NCBI RefSeq assembly: GCF_900635815.1 | Contig: NZ_LR134173.1 | Span: 1,768,001-1,832,000, forward strand | Origin: Legionella cherrii | GTDB taxonomy: Bacteria; Pseudomonadota; Gammaproteobacteria; Legionellales; Legionellaceae | Direction of reading: 5' to 3' | DNA: 64,000 nucleotides | In this document: positions 1-7,500 of the stretch, one piece after another | Layout of the letters: every line of letters starts with the position of its first letter | Position numbering within the stretch: position 1 is the first letter of the stretch | The notes under the pieces: generated by a model | What the model was told of the DNA's origin: nothing | Database searches by the model: none | The model's input: the letters and a program-made list of their open reading frames with translations, nothing else | Translations under genes and position numbers: made by a program

Positions 1-445
1 TGATTAAAGCTTCATTAAAAATGCTATTTACCTGGTCCAGGGTGAGTAAATTGGCATGGGCATAGGACACATTGAAATCACCAATCCAAATGAATTGATT
101 TGGGCCAATGGCGATTCTATAGGGTCTTTCGGTATAAGTCCGTAATCCCATGTTTTCAATCATCGGTAAGATATCAGATAAGGGGATCGAACTGCCGTAT
201 CGATAGAGTTTAATATGCAATGGATGTTCTCCCCGAGTCAATTCGTAGAAAACTATCGCTAAAGGGTTCTCTGGCGTTAAATTATCGATTTGTAACAGAT
301 CGCCTATTGCTTCTTCTACAGTATGTTGCTCACAATAGCTCATTGACAATGCGGGGAGGTATTTTTCCGCAAATTGTTTCCCTTTTTTAGGACCCAATTT
401 TTTTAATAGTGCTTGATGCAACTGATCTTTCCATGAGTTTTCCAT
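1..445 (-). CDS. NAD-specific glutamate dehydrogenase, N-terminal part (runs off the window)
   Basis: The reading frame is open from an ATG at 445 to the left edge, about 148 residues. It resembles the part of large bacterial NAD-dependent glutamate dehydrogenases (Bac_GDH family) that precedes the catalytic core: a stretch reading LSDILPMIENMGLRTYTERP near residue 95 is the recognisable piece. The enzyme deaminates glutamate to 2-oxoglutarate in the cytoplasm. An in-frame TGA lies 12 bases before the ATG, a GGTGAG ribosome site precedes it, and a TATACT -10-like box sits at 489-484, so the start appears genuine. This is odd because family members of about 1600 residues have several hundred residues before this region. 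The protein may be a shorter form. Family call is fairly secure; overall length is unknown. Confidence 0.75.
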   Translation of the reverse strand, partial: MENSWKDQLHQALLKKLGPKKGKQFAEKYLPALSMSYCEQHTVEEAIGDLLQIDNLTPENPLAIVFYELTRGEHPLHIKLYRYGSSIPLSDILPMIENMGLRTYTERPYRIAIGPNQFIWIGDFNVSYAHANLLTLDQVNSIFNEALI

Positions 446-587
446 TTTTAAATCTCACCAAGGTTCAGTGTAATTATTCACTAAGTATAGGCCATGAAAA
501 TCGATTGCATGTAATGACAAAATATGAGGATGAGATGCTTGGTTTTATACCCTATTTTCTTAAGTCTGTTTAAATAATAAACGTGGC

Positions 588-1001
588 TTAGTTGTTTTCT
601 CGAAAAGTGAAAAATTTATGCCCTAGATAACTAGTAAACGTAGGGAAGACTAGACCAAATAAGTGCGCTATTTCTCGAGTGAATGACTGAATACCCAGAT
701 CAGGTAAAACATAATCAACGAGCAATAAACTAATAAACAAAGTTTGTATCATCCCAATTAAATTAACTAAAATAAAAAAAATAATGGAGCGTGTAAAAGT
801 CTGTTTGCTGTTCGTAAATACAAAAAATTTTCCAAGAGTAAAGCCTGCAACCATCCCTGTAATATAAGCCAGGAGAATTGATGTTGAAAAACTGAAGGTA
901 TAGTTATAGAGAATTCTACTACAGAAATTTACTGCGAGTGATATGGCTCCTGCTATTAAAAAAACAATAAATTGTTTTGATCTAAAATAATGAATCACCA
1001 C
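588..1001 (-). CDS. GtrA-like membrane protein
   Basis: A 137-residue protein with four predicted membrane segments (about residues 10-30, 38-60, 72-95 and 108-130) and the typical GtrA ending, a Lys-Phe-Phe-Thr-Phe run close to the C-terminus. GtrA proteins are thought to help move polyprenyl-linked sugars across the inner membrane for glycosylation of O-antigen or other surface glycans. The start is one of two adjacent GTG codons (1001 or 998); a GAGAGA purine run upstream serves as a ribosome site. No glycosyltransferase gene is adjacent, so its glycan target cannot be inferred from context. Family assignment rests on topology and the C-terminal motif. Confidence 0.8.
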   Translation of the reverse strand: MVIHYFRSKQFIVFLIAGAISLAVNFCSRILYNYTFSFSTSILLAYITGMVAGFTLGKFFVFTNSKQTFTRSIIFFILVNLIGMIQTLFISLLLVDYVLPDLGIQSFTREIAHLFGLVFPTFTSYLGHKFFTFRENN

Positions 1002-1165
1002 GCATTCTCTCTTCAGTTTTTGGACTTGTTGAAAGTATGTCTAGCTCTCTATTGACCTTTTAAGTGCACGAGATTTGATTTTTTTCATATCACAAAAACC
1101 CAAAATAGTCCTTGATCACCGTTTATTGGATGTTTATAGGAAGGAGGGCGCGTTATTGAGTAAAA

Positions 1166-2071
1166 TTATTTTTTGTTAAATCCGCCCCAAATTTTCTTTC
1201 CTATCCAAAAAACGATCAAGAAGATAAAAGCCCATAATAAAAGCAAGGGTAAAAAATAGACAAAAAACTCAATTAAACCGTAGGTAAAATGACGTAACTG
1301 ATCGACTAAAGCATGATAGGAGTCAATGAATGCTTCTGTAATTTTCCATTGCTTTTGCTCTGTTGTTTGAATTATTGGATTCATGCTCAAGTTAATATTT
1401 ATCAATGAATAAGCCACAGATTCTTTGTAATATTTAATCTGTCCTTGGAGCACATCGATTTGTCCTTGGATCTCGTTTAATTGTTTGAACACGCTAAGAA
1501 CATCCGATGTTTTTGTTGCGTTGGCCATAATTTTTGATAATTGCTCTTTGGCGGTTTGCAGGTTACTCAGTTGACTTTGTAAATCGACAAAGTGTTGCGT
1601 GATGTCTTCGCCTGTGACTGATTCTTGAACGACTTGGGTTGCAAGTGATTTCAAGGTACTTAAAGCATTATTCAAGCCTTGAGCAGGTACTCTTATACTG
1701 ATATTTGCAGAGGTAGTTCCTGTGACATTGTTATCTTGAGTTAAATTCGAGCTAACGACGTAGCCACCGGAGTTCTCTGCTAATTGAGTGATTTTTTCCA
1801 TGGTCGAATTAATGTTATTGACTTGCAAGGAAATATCCGCATTGCGAATAATCATACCCCGCATCACATTTTCTGATGCTTGGTTGCTATTAGATGGGGT
1901 TTTATTACGCATCATTGCTATGGGGGCGCTCGGAGTCCCAACTACGGCTTGCATGGGTTCAGGACTTCCTCCATACATTGTAGTGCCAGCTCTACCAAAC
2001 CATTCGGAAACAAATAATAATAGAGACAGTGTGCCAATAAATGCTAAAAAATAAAGGATGATTTTCTTCAT
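1166..2071 (-). CDS. DUF4349 domain membrane protein
   Basis: A 301-residue protein with an N-terminal membrane anchor (about residues 3-22), an extracytoplasmic body, and a strongly hydrophobic C-terminal segment (about 263-292) followed by a short Lys-rich tail. The body includes a conserved-looking block (residues 72-160) with NADISLQVNN and GGYVVSSN, then a heptad-like helix (about 165-220) rich in Gln and Leu that probably forms a coiled coil. This is the layout of DUF4349 proteins, whose function is not established. It probably sits in the inner membrane with the coiled coil in the periplasm. Neighbours on both sides are separate minus-strand genes without tight spacing. Confidence 0.8.
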   Translation of the reverse strand: MKKIILYFLAFIGTLSLLLFVSEWFGRAGTTMYGGSPEPMQAVVGTPSAPIAMMRNKTPSNSNQASENVMRGMIIRNADISLQVNNINSTMEKITQLAENSGGYVVSSNLTQDNNVTGTTSANISIRVPAQGLNNALSTLKSLATQVVQESVTGEDITQHFVDLQSQLSNLQTAKEQLSKIMANATKTSDVLSVFKQLNEIQGQIDVLQGQIKYYKESVAYSLININLSMNPIIQTTEQKQWKITEAFIDSYHALVDQLRHFTYGLIEFFVYFLPLLLLWAFIFLIVFWIGKKIWGGFNKK

Positions 2072-2218
2072 TATTTTTCTGCTCTACACTATGAATCATT
2101 TAAAGTGTGGCAAAGGTTTCTTGAATTGTAAAATAATTAATCCAAACGTTCAGAAGATCTCATTGTAGATTGTGTTTCATATCAAGAGCTTATGTTGCGG
2201 ATTTAAAAGCCACATCAT

Positions 2219-2632
2219 TTATTTTCGCTGATCACAAAAAGCGACGCAGACTTGATGTTCTCTGACTTCGCCTCCACAGGCAGAATAACATGCTCTATAA
2301 GTCGATTCACATTGACAGGAACTATTGCAGCTGCTGCTACGATCAAAATCAGTTATCGTTTTAGTGATAGGCAAACCCATTCTTTTTTGATCTTCTTTAT
2401 ATTGTTTGTATTCAAACATAGCGTTTTGCTGTGCCCTCATACGGCAATTTTCATTGTCTACTCGACAACTTTGTTGACAGTCATTTTTACCTTGAATGCA
2501 TTGGGCCGTACACATTTTTGCTACATCGGATTTTGGCGGAACAAAACTGTATTCTGTGTTATAAATAGGACCACAGGCGATCAACATGCTCGCTAGAACC
2601 ATAATAGAAAAAATAAAGAATTTTTTTAACAT
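2219..2632 (-). CDS. Cys-rich lipoprotein with five CX3C pairs
   Basis: A 137-residue protein with a signal peptide ending in a lipobox (Leu-Ile-Ala-Cys, Cys20), so it should be lipidated and held in the envelope. The mature part has twelve further cysteines, ten of them in five C-x3-C pairs: CTAQC, CQQSC, CNSSC, CYSAC and CVAFC. Two clusters flank a charged linker of about 40 residues. Regular CX3C spacing on helices suggests disulfide-linked helical hairpins formed in the periplasm. The ATG at 2632 has a good AGAGGA ribosome site. I do not recognise a named family; the export and lipidation call is direct from the sequence, the fold is inference. Confidence 0.8.
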   Translation of the reverse strand: MLKKFFIFSIMVLASMLIACGPIYNTEYSFVPPKSDVAKMCTAQCIQGKNDCQQSCRVDNENCRMRAQQNAMFEYKQYKEDQKRMGLPITKTITDFDRSSSCNSSCQCESTYRACYSACGGEVREHQVCVAFCDQRK

Positions 2633-2850
2633 ATGATCCTCTTTTTATGTGTTATAGGGGTGCAATTGTTCTGGCAGTGTGGTCATGATCATCTTGCTTT
2701 GCGACAAACGGATACAGAACAAACTGCGTTATTTTAGTGGCGCTTAGTTAAAAAATCAAGCAGAAGGCTCGGCAAGGATGCAGTGAGACACATAAATGTA
2801 AACAGACTTTGTTACCTTTGTTACTCTTTTGATATATAATTAACCAATTT

Positions 2851-3327
2851 ATGATCGTTCCTAATGATCAGATATCCAATAATTATTTTAATTTAGAACA
2901 AAATCCATGGACATCTCATTTTTATTTGGTTTTTTTAACTGGTTGTTTCACTACTGCTCTGGGTGGCTGGCAAGTACAAAAAATCATCAACAATAGAAAA
3001 AATAGTGCCACTATAAAGAATAAAAAAATACTGGATTTAAACCGACTTTTTCATGAGTTCCCCCATTTTATGAGTACTATTAAAAATGATATCAATAACT
3101 CGAGTCATCAGAATGTAAGGGAGTTTTTTGTAGTGGATAAAGATGCAATATTAAATTCGTCTGTTCCCCGTTTTCGATATGAATTGTCTGCAGAGATTCT
3201 TCCGGCTTTAAATAGACTAGAAGAATTAGGATACATAGAGAAATTAAAAAACAATTGCCTTCACTATAGAATTGAAGAAGAGTTTGTCATGCAACTCCAA
3301 TCAATAGCTATAACTTCAAAAGAATAA
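2851..3327 (+). CDS. Small membrane-anchored protein of unknown function
   Basis: A 158-residue protein with one hydrophobic segment (about residues 24-42), then a basic stretch (KIINNRKNSATIKNKK) and a soluble C-terminal part of about 110 residues. The last 50 residues, with alternating hydrophobic and charged positions and a Leu-Glu-Glu-Leu-Gly-Tyr motif, could fold as a small winged-helix-like unit, but this is a guess. No Shine-Dalgarno is visible before the ATG; instead a perfect TATAAT lies at 2835-2840, only 10 bases upstream, so the message may be leaderless. Codon use is AT-rich. No family recognised. Confidence 0.55.
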   Translation: MIVPNDQISNNYFNLEQNPWTSHFYLVFLTGCFTTALGGWQVQKIINNRKNSATIKNKKILDLNRLFHEFPHFMSTIKNDINNSSHQNVREFFVVDKDAILNSSVPRFRYELSAEILPALNRLEELGYIEKLKNNCLHYRIEEEFVMQLQSIAITSKE

Positions 3328-3439
3328 ACAGCCTGTTTGCAGTTCTTCTCACTGGCGTGTTGGTTTTTATTGATCTTCGTGATACAACTCACCATAGCTC
3401 CCATTAAGTATTTCTGCTTCAAACAAAAGGATTGTGTGC

Positions 3440-4636
3440 ATGATGAGAAAAGTGGTCTTCATTTTTTCGCTTTTATTGAGCGTCATAATTTCCCCTTTAT
3501 TTGCAAAAGAAAAAATTAAAATTTCGGAACTACAAAACAATGAATGTGTCGAAACGATTGAATCACGTGTCAGCGATGGTGGTTTATTTTTAGATCAATG
3601 CCATATTCATGATCGTGATGTGCAAAAAATTCTTTCCTTTCTCAACGTGCATCCAGAAATTACCCGTCTAAGTATATCTGATAATCAGATTGGCTACCAA
3701 GGTGCAGAATTGCTTGCTACTACTACTCATATTCGTTATCTTTTTCTTACTGGAAATCGCATCGGCTCACTAGGAGCTGAGGCATTAGCAAAAAATACCT
3801 CTTTGGTCTATCTTCTTTTAGGAGAAAATCATATTGGTCCCTATGGAGCCGAGGCTTTAGCAAATAATACCACCCTGATTTTTCTTTCCCTTGATGGCAA
3901 CCCCATAGGCACTTCGGGGGCAAAATCTTTGGCAAAAAACAAGACGTTAACTCATCTTTCTCTTAGAAAAAGTCATATTGGTGTTGCAGGTGCGCAGGCT
4001 TTGTTCGCGAATGAAACGTTGAAAAGTATCTATCTGGGAAATAACCGTTTAGGTAATGAGGGGATCAAGTTTATTGATAGAAATCAATCCATCAACTTTA
4101 TTGATCTGGAAGACAATAATATTGATAAGGATGGGGTCAAGACCATAGCAAGAAAAACCAACTTGTTCTATCTCAATCTTGATAAAAATCCTTTGCACAA
4201 TGAGGGAGCTGCTGTTTTAGCTCAAGTTCACATGCTGGAGTGGTTATCGATTGCGGGGTGCGGTGTCGGTATAGAAGGAGCTCAAGCCTTATCGGCACTC
4301 AATCATCTGACTATGCTTAATATCGATAATAATTTCATTGGTGATGAGGGTATTATTGCTTTAGCAAAAATGAGCTCACTGAATAATTTATATGCAAATG
4401 ATAATCTTATTGGTGACGAGGGAGCAATAACCTTAGCCAATGCGACGCAGATGCGAAATTTGAGTTTGCGTGATAACCACATTGGTGATGAGGGTGCTTT
4501 GGCCTTGGCTGAAACCACGAGTTTGTATACTTTAGATGTAGGTTTTAATCAAATCGGTGCCATTGGTGTTAAAGCATTAAAAAGTAATGAGGTATTGGCT
4601 TATTTGAATACTCAAGGAAATCCTGGGGATGAATAG
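3440..4636 (+). CDS. Secreted GALA-type leucine-rich repeat protein
   Basis: A 398-residue protein with a signal peptide (cleavage probably after Phe-Ala near residue 22) and a short Cys-containing cap, followed from about residue 71 by thirteen consecutive leucine-rich repeats, nearly all exactly 24 residues long, and a broken last unit. The repeat pattern is L-x2-L-x-L-x2-N-x-I-G-x2-G-A-x-A-L-A-x-N. This 24-residue class with Gly-Ala-x-x-Leu-Ala is the GALA-LRR type known from Ralstonia effectors, but there is no F-box. The ATG at 3440 was chosen because AAAGGA stands 8 bases upstream. A stem-loop starts at the stop codon. Likely a binding protein in the periplasm, at the surface or secreted; partner unknown. 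Confidence 0.85.
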   Translation: MMRKVVFIFSLLLSVIISPLFAKEKIKISELQNNECVETIESRVSDGGLFLDQCHIHDRDVQKILSFLNVHPEITRLSISDNQIGYQGAELLATTTHIRYLFLTGNRIGSLGAEALAKNTSLVYLLLGENHIGPYGAEALANNTTLIFLSLDGNPIGTSGAKSLAKNKTLTHLSLRKSHIGVAGAQALFANETLKSIYLGNNRLGNEGIKFIDRNQSINFIDLEDNNIDKDGVKTIARKTNLFYLNLDKNPLHNEGAAVLAQVHMLEWLSIAGCGVGIEGAQALSALNHLTMLNIDNNFIGDEGIIALAKMSSLNNLYANDNLIGDEGAITLANATQMRNLSLRDNHIGDEGALALAETTSLYTLDVGFNQIGAIGVKALKSNEVLAYLNTQGNPGDE

Positions 4637-4667
4637 CCTTCGACTGTGCACATCGCCGAAGGCTATT
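4632..4667 (+). terminator. Stem-loop at the end of the LRR gene
   Basis: Arms AATAGCCTTCG (4632-4642) and CGAAGGCTATT (4657-4667) are perfect complements with a 14-base loop. The left arm overlaps the TAG stop codon of the LRR gene. There is no long T-run on either side, so this is a probable but not textbook terminator. Confidence 0.6.
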
Positions 4668-4699
4668 TGAGAAATTTGACTTAAAATGAAATGATTATT

Positions 4700-5473
4700 T
4701 TAAGATAAAACACATGAAGTTTCTTTCTCTGGTGTATGATCGAGTTCAAGTGGTTGCTCCAATCTTTGCTGGGTTTGCTTGTTTGCAAAAAAGAGCATAT
4801 CCGTTGATGTGAATTTTTTTTGTTCTTCTACCTCTTTTTTCTCTGGGGAAGAGAATGTGCTTACATCCTCCTGATCATTTCGGTTTTCTCGAATATGTTG
4901 CTCTAAAGTGTTGCGTTTAATGAAATGCCACCTTACAAAACCATCACAACAATCGGTTTCAATGATTCTCAATGTTTCAGCTAAGGGAAGGCATAAAAGG
5001 TGAGGGAGTGCAAACTGCAATGAATGAAAAGATGCTCTAAATTCATAGGCACTGACATTTATAGCGATTAACTGATTATTTTCTGTGAACCAGGCTTGTC
5101 CATTCGTGATGCATTGAGCATAACGAAAATCTTTTTCTGCTGCCAGATGGGCATAAGCAGGGATATTATTCTCTGAATTTTCAGGTCCGAATGGACCAAA
5201 AATTAACTTATTTTGTGTTGTTAATAGAAATTTTACTGTTTTTATATTGAGTAAACCAGCATCCAGATGACCTCTAGAACAATCAGGATCATTAAGTAAA
5301 TCATTAAGCTCTTTGATGTTCCTTGCAATCCACTTCGGAGTCTCTATTTTAAGATCAGGAGGTTCATGTAAAGGATTCAGAGAAAGAAAACCAGGTTTCA
5401 TCGGTTTAAAAATACCCAATATTTTCTCAGTGTCATTTTTAAATCCAGATGAGCCTTTTCCCGTGTGCAGCAT
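4700..5473 (-). CDS. Orphan protein ending in a CaaX prenylation box (CVLS); effector candidate
   Basis: A 257-residue soluble protein with no signal peptide or membrane segment. Its last four residues are Cys-Val-Leu-Ser, a canonical CaaX box for eukaryotic farnesyltransferase and the same tetrapeptide that ends human H-Ras. The C-terminal 70 residues are hydrophilic and rich in Glu, Lys and Gln, which fits both an exposed tail for prenylation and the Glu-rich tails of many Dot/Icm substrates. The rest (about residues 20-180) looks globular, with Trp and Cys residues, and matches no family I know. The ATG at 5473 has a GGAG site 8 bases upstream. Several Legionella effectors are known to use host prenylation; that this is one is inference. 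Confidence 0.7.
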   Translation of the reverse strand: MLHTGKGSSGFKNDTEKILGIFKPMKPGFLSLNPLHEPPDLKIETPKWIARNIKELNDLLNDPDCSRGHLDAGLLNIKTVKFLLTTQNKLIFGPFGPENSENNIPAYAHLAAEKDFRYAQCITNGQAWFTENNQLIAINVSAYEFRASFHSLQFALPHLLCLPLAETLRIIETDCCDGFVRWHFIKRNTLEQHIRENRNDQEDVSTFSSPEKKEVEEQKKFTSTDMLFFANKQTQQRLEQPLELDHTPEKETSCVLS

Positions 5474-5547
5474 ATTTGTTCTCCAAGATAGCTTAAGTTT
5501 AAAATAGATTGATTATTGGGATGCAAGGAATGGGGTGTAATCATTTT

Positions 5548-5577
5548 GTAGCCCGGATTAGCGAAGCGTAATCCGGG
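5548..5577. repeat. Short palindrome of the GTAGCCCGGATT type
   Basis: CCCGGATTA and TAATCCGGG form perfect 9-base arms around GCGAAGCG. It lies just past the proS stop codon and may act as a terminator for proS. It belongs in character with the other GTAGCC stem-loops in this window (54764, 57265). Confidence 0.6.
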
Positions 5578-5612
5578 ATCTTTTTGCCATCATGAGATGA
5601 CGAGCCATGTAT

Positions 5613-7319
5613 TTATTTTGCGACCAATTTAACTATTGCATCAATTGCTCTATCCAAGCTTAATTGCTGCATTTCGCCGGTAGCACGATTTTTATATTCC
5701 ACGCAATTTTGCTCCATGTTGCGCTCACTAACAATGATCCGATGGGGAATACCAATTAAATCATGATCTGCAAACAATACGCCTGCTCGCTCATTACGAT
5801 CATCAATTAATACATCAACTCCTAACTCTCTTAAACGTTCATATAAAGCATCGGCTTGCATTTTGACTGATTGTGATCGGTGTCCATTCAAAGGAATTAT
5901 GACCACTTGGAATGGAGCGATGTTTTGAGGCCAGATAATTCCTTGTTCATCATGATGCTGTTCAATGGCTGCAGCAACCACACGAGTGATACCTAAACCA
6001 TAACATCCCATCAACATGGTTTCTAATTGGCCTTGCTCATTAACTACTTGAGCGTTCATGGCTTTGGCATATTTATCACCTAATTGGAAAACGTGACCCA
6101 CTTCGATACCACGGCACGAGAGAAGTGTTCCTTTACCATCTGGACTAATGTCACCTTCTTTTACGTTACGTAAGTCATAATCAAGATATTCACTAATGTC
6201 TTTATCCCAGGCAGCATATTGATAATGCTTGTCTGCTTGATTGGCGCCACAGATAAAAGAATCCATAGCCAATGCATGATGATCTGCGATTACAGGAATC
6301 GATAAATTGATTGGTCCGAGTGACCCAATAGGTGCTTTCAAAGTTTTTAAGACGGTTTCTTCATCTATAAATTGTAGTGGAGAATGGACTAGAGGATGTT
6401 TTGTTGCCTTGACTTCGTTCAGTTCATCATCGCCTCTTAAAACCAAAGCCACCATAGGATGTTCTCTTCCTTTTACAATCAAAGTCTTGACGGTTTGATT
6501 GCTTGCTACACCCATGAATTGTGCTACTTCTGCTATGGTTTTTTGATTGGGGGTATCTACTAGAATCATTTTTTGTGTAGTAGGGGTAGCTTTCTCCGGC
6601 CTTAAGCTGGTCGCTTGTTCAATATTAGCTGCATAATCCCCTTTATCACTGTAGAAAATTAAATCTTCGCCAGAATCAGCGAGTACCTGGAATTCATGAG
6701 ATGCAGAACCACCAATAGCGCCTGTATCGGCTTCAACAGCACGATATTTAAGCCCCATGCGATCAAAGATACGGCAATAGGCTTGATACATATCTTTGTA
6801 GGTGGCTTGCAGACTTTCCAAATTTAAATGGAATGAATAAGCATCTTTCATGATAAATTCACGTGCACGCATCACACCAAAACGCGGTCTGATTTCATCG
6901 CGGAATTTAGTCTGAATTTGATAAAAACTTGCAGGCAATTGTTTGTAGGATTGTAATTCATTACGCATGATGTCAGTAATTACTTCTTCATGGGTAGGGC
7001 CAAAGCAGTACTCCCTGCCATTGGAATCTTCCATGGTGAGGAGCTGTCCGCCAAAGGTTTCCCAACGTCCTGTTTCTTGCCACAGTTCAGCAGGTTGTAC
7101 TGCCGGCATCAGTAATTCCATAGAATGGATGCGGTTCATTTCTTCGCGAACTATTTGCTCTACTTTACGTAATACCTTTAAACCCAATGGCATCCAGGTA
7201 TAGAGGCCTGAGCCCAGCTTACGAATCATTCCTGTTCGCAGCATCAGTTTATGGGAAACGATTTCCGCATCGCTTGGAGTTTCTTTCAGAGTTACTAAAA
7301 ACCATTGAGATGCACGCAT
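5613..7319 (-). CDS. proS: Prolyl-tRNA synthetase
   Basis: A 568-residue class II aminoacyl-tRNA synthetase that charges tRNA-Pro in the cytoplasm. Visible class II signatures are motif 1 around [19 protein letters not shown], motif 2 around [20 protein letters not shown], and motif 3 with [14 protein letters not shown]. The stretch between motifs 2 and 3 (about residues 230-400) is the inserted editing domain found in the bacterial long form, which clears mischarged alanine. The C-terminal anticodon-binding domain follows (about 470-568), including the typical [20 protein letters not shown] region. Length is as expected for the family. It stands as a single gene with stem-loops on both sides. 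Confidence 0.97.
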   Translation of the reverse strand: MRASQWFLVTLKETPSDAEIVSHKLMLRTGMIRKLGSGLYTWMPLGLKVLRKVEQIVREEMNRIHSMELLMPAVQPAELWQETGRWETFGGQLLTMEDSNGREYCFGPTHEEVITDIMRNELQSYKQLPASFYQIQTKFRDEIRPRFGVMRAREFIMKDAYSFHLNLESLQATYKDMYQAYCRIFDRMGLKYRAVEADTGAIGGSASHEFQVLADSGEDLIFYSDKGDYAANIEQATSLRPEKATPTTQKMILVDTPNQKTIAEVAQFMGVASNQTVKTLIVKGREHPMVALVLRGDDELNEVKATKHPLVHSPLQFIDEETVLKTLKAPIGSLGPINLSIPVIADHHALAMDSFICGANQADKHYQYAAWDKDISEYLDYDLRNVKEGDISPDGKGTLLSCRGIEVGHVFQLGDKYAKAMNAQVVNEQGQLETMLMGCYGLGITRVVAAAIEQHHDEQGIIWPQNIAPFQVVIIPLNGHRSQSVKMQADALYERLRELGVDVLIDDRNERAGVLFADHDLIGIPHRIIVSERNMEQNCVEYKNRATGEMQQLSLDRAIDAIVKLVAK

Positions 7320-7457
7320 TTGTACTCCTGAAGTCGTATTGTTCTTGTGTTGAAAGCATTATACAGAAGTTTTTGTTCAAAAACAGATGAATTAAGTGGT
7401 GAAAGGGAAGCATGTTGGTCCTTGGCCCAACAGGTCCTGAAATGTGATTGTGCATAA

Positions 7458-7487
7458 GCTTGGGTTGGGCCAAGGCCCAACCCAAGC
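7458..7487. repeat. Perfect 14-base palindrome downstream of the SulP-CA gene
   Basis: GCTTGGGTTGGGCC, AA, GGCCCAACCCAAGC: perfect 14-base arms with only two bases between them. It lies between the proS start and the stop of the minus-strand transporter gene (7501). It could terminate the transporter message, though it lacks a T-run, or be a binding site. A partial echo (TTGGCCCAAC) lies near 7421-7431. Confidence 0.6.
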
Positions 7488-7500
7488 AATGATTCGTAGG

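Noticed and set aside
3337..3519. 60-codon frame overlapping the start of the LRR gene
   Set aside because: Overlaps the signal peptide region of the LRR gene in another frame, and lacks a ribosome site.
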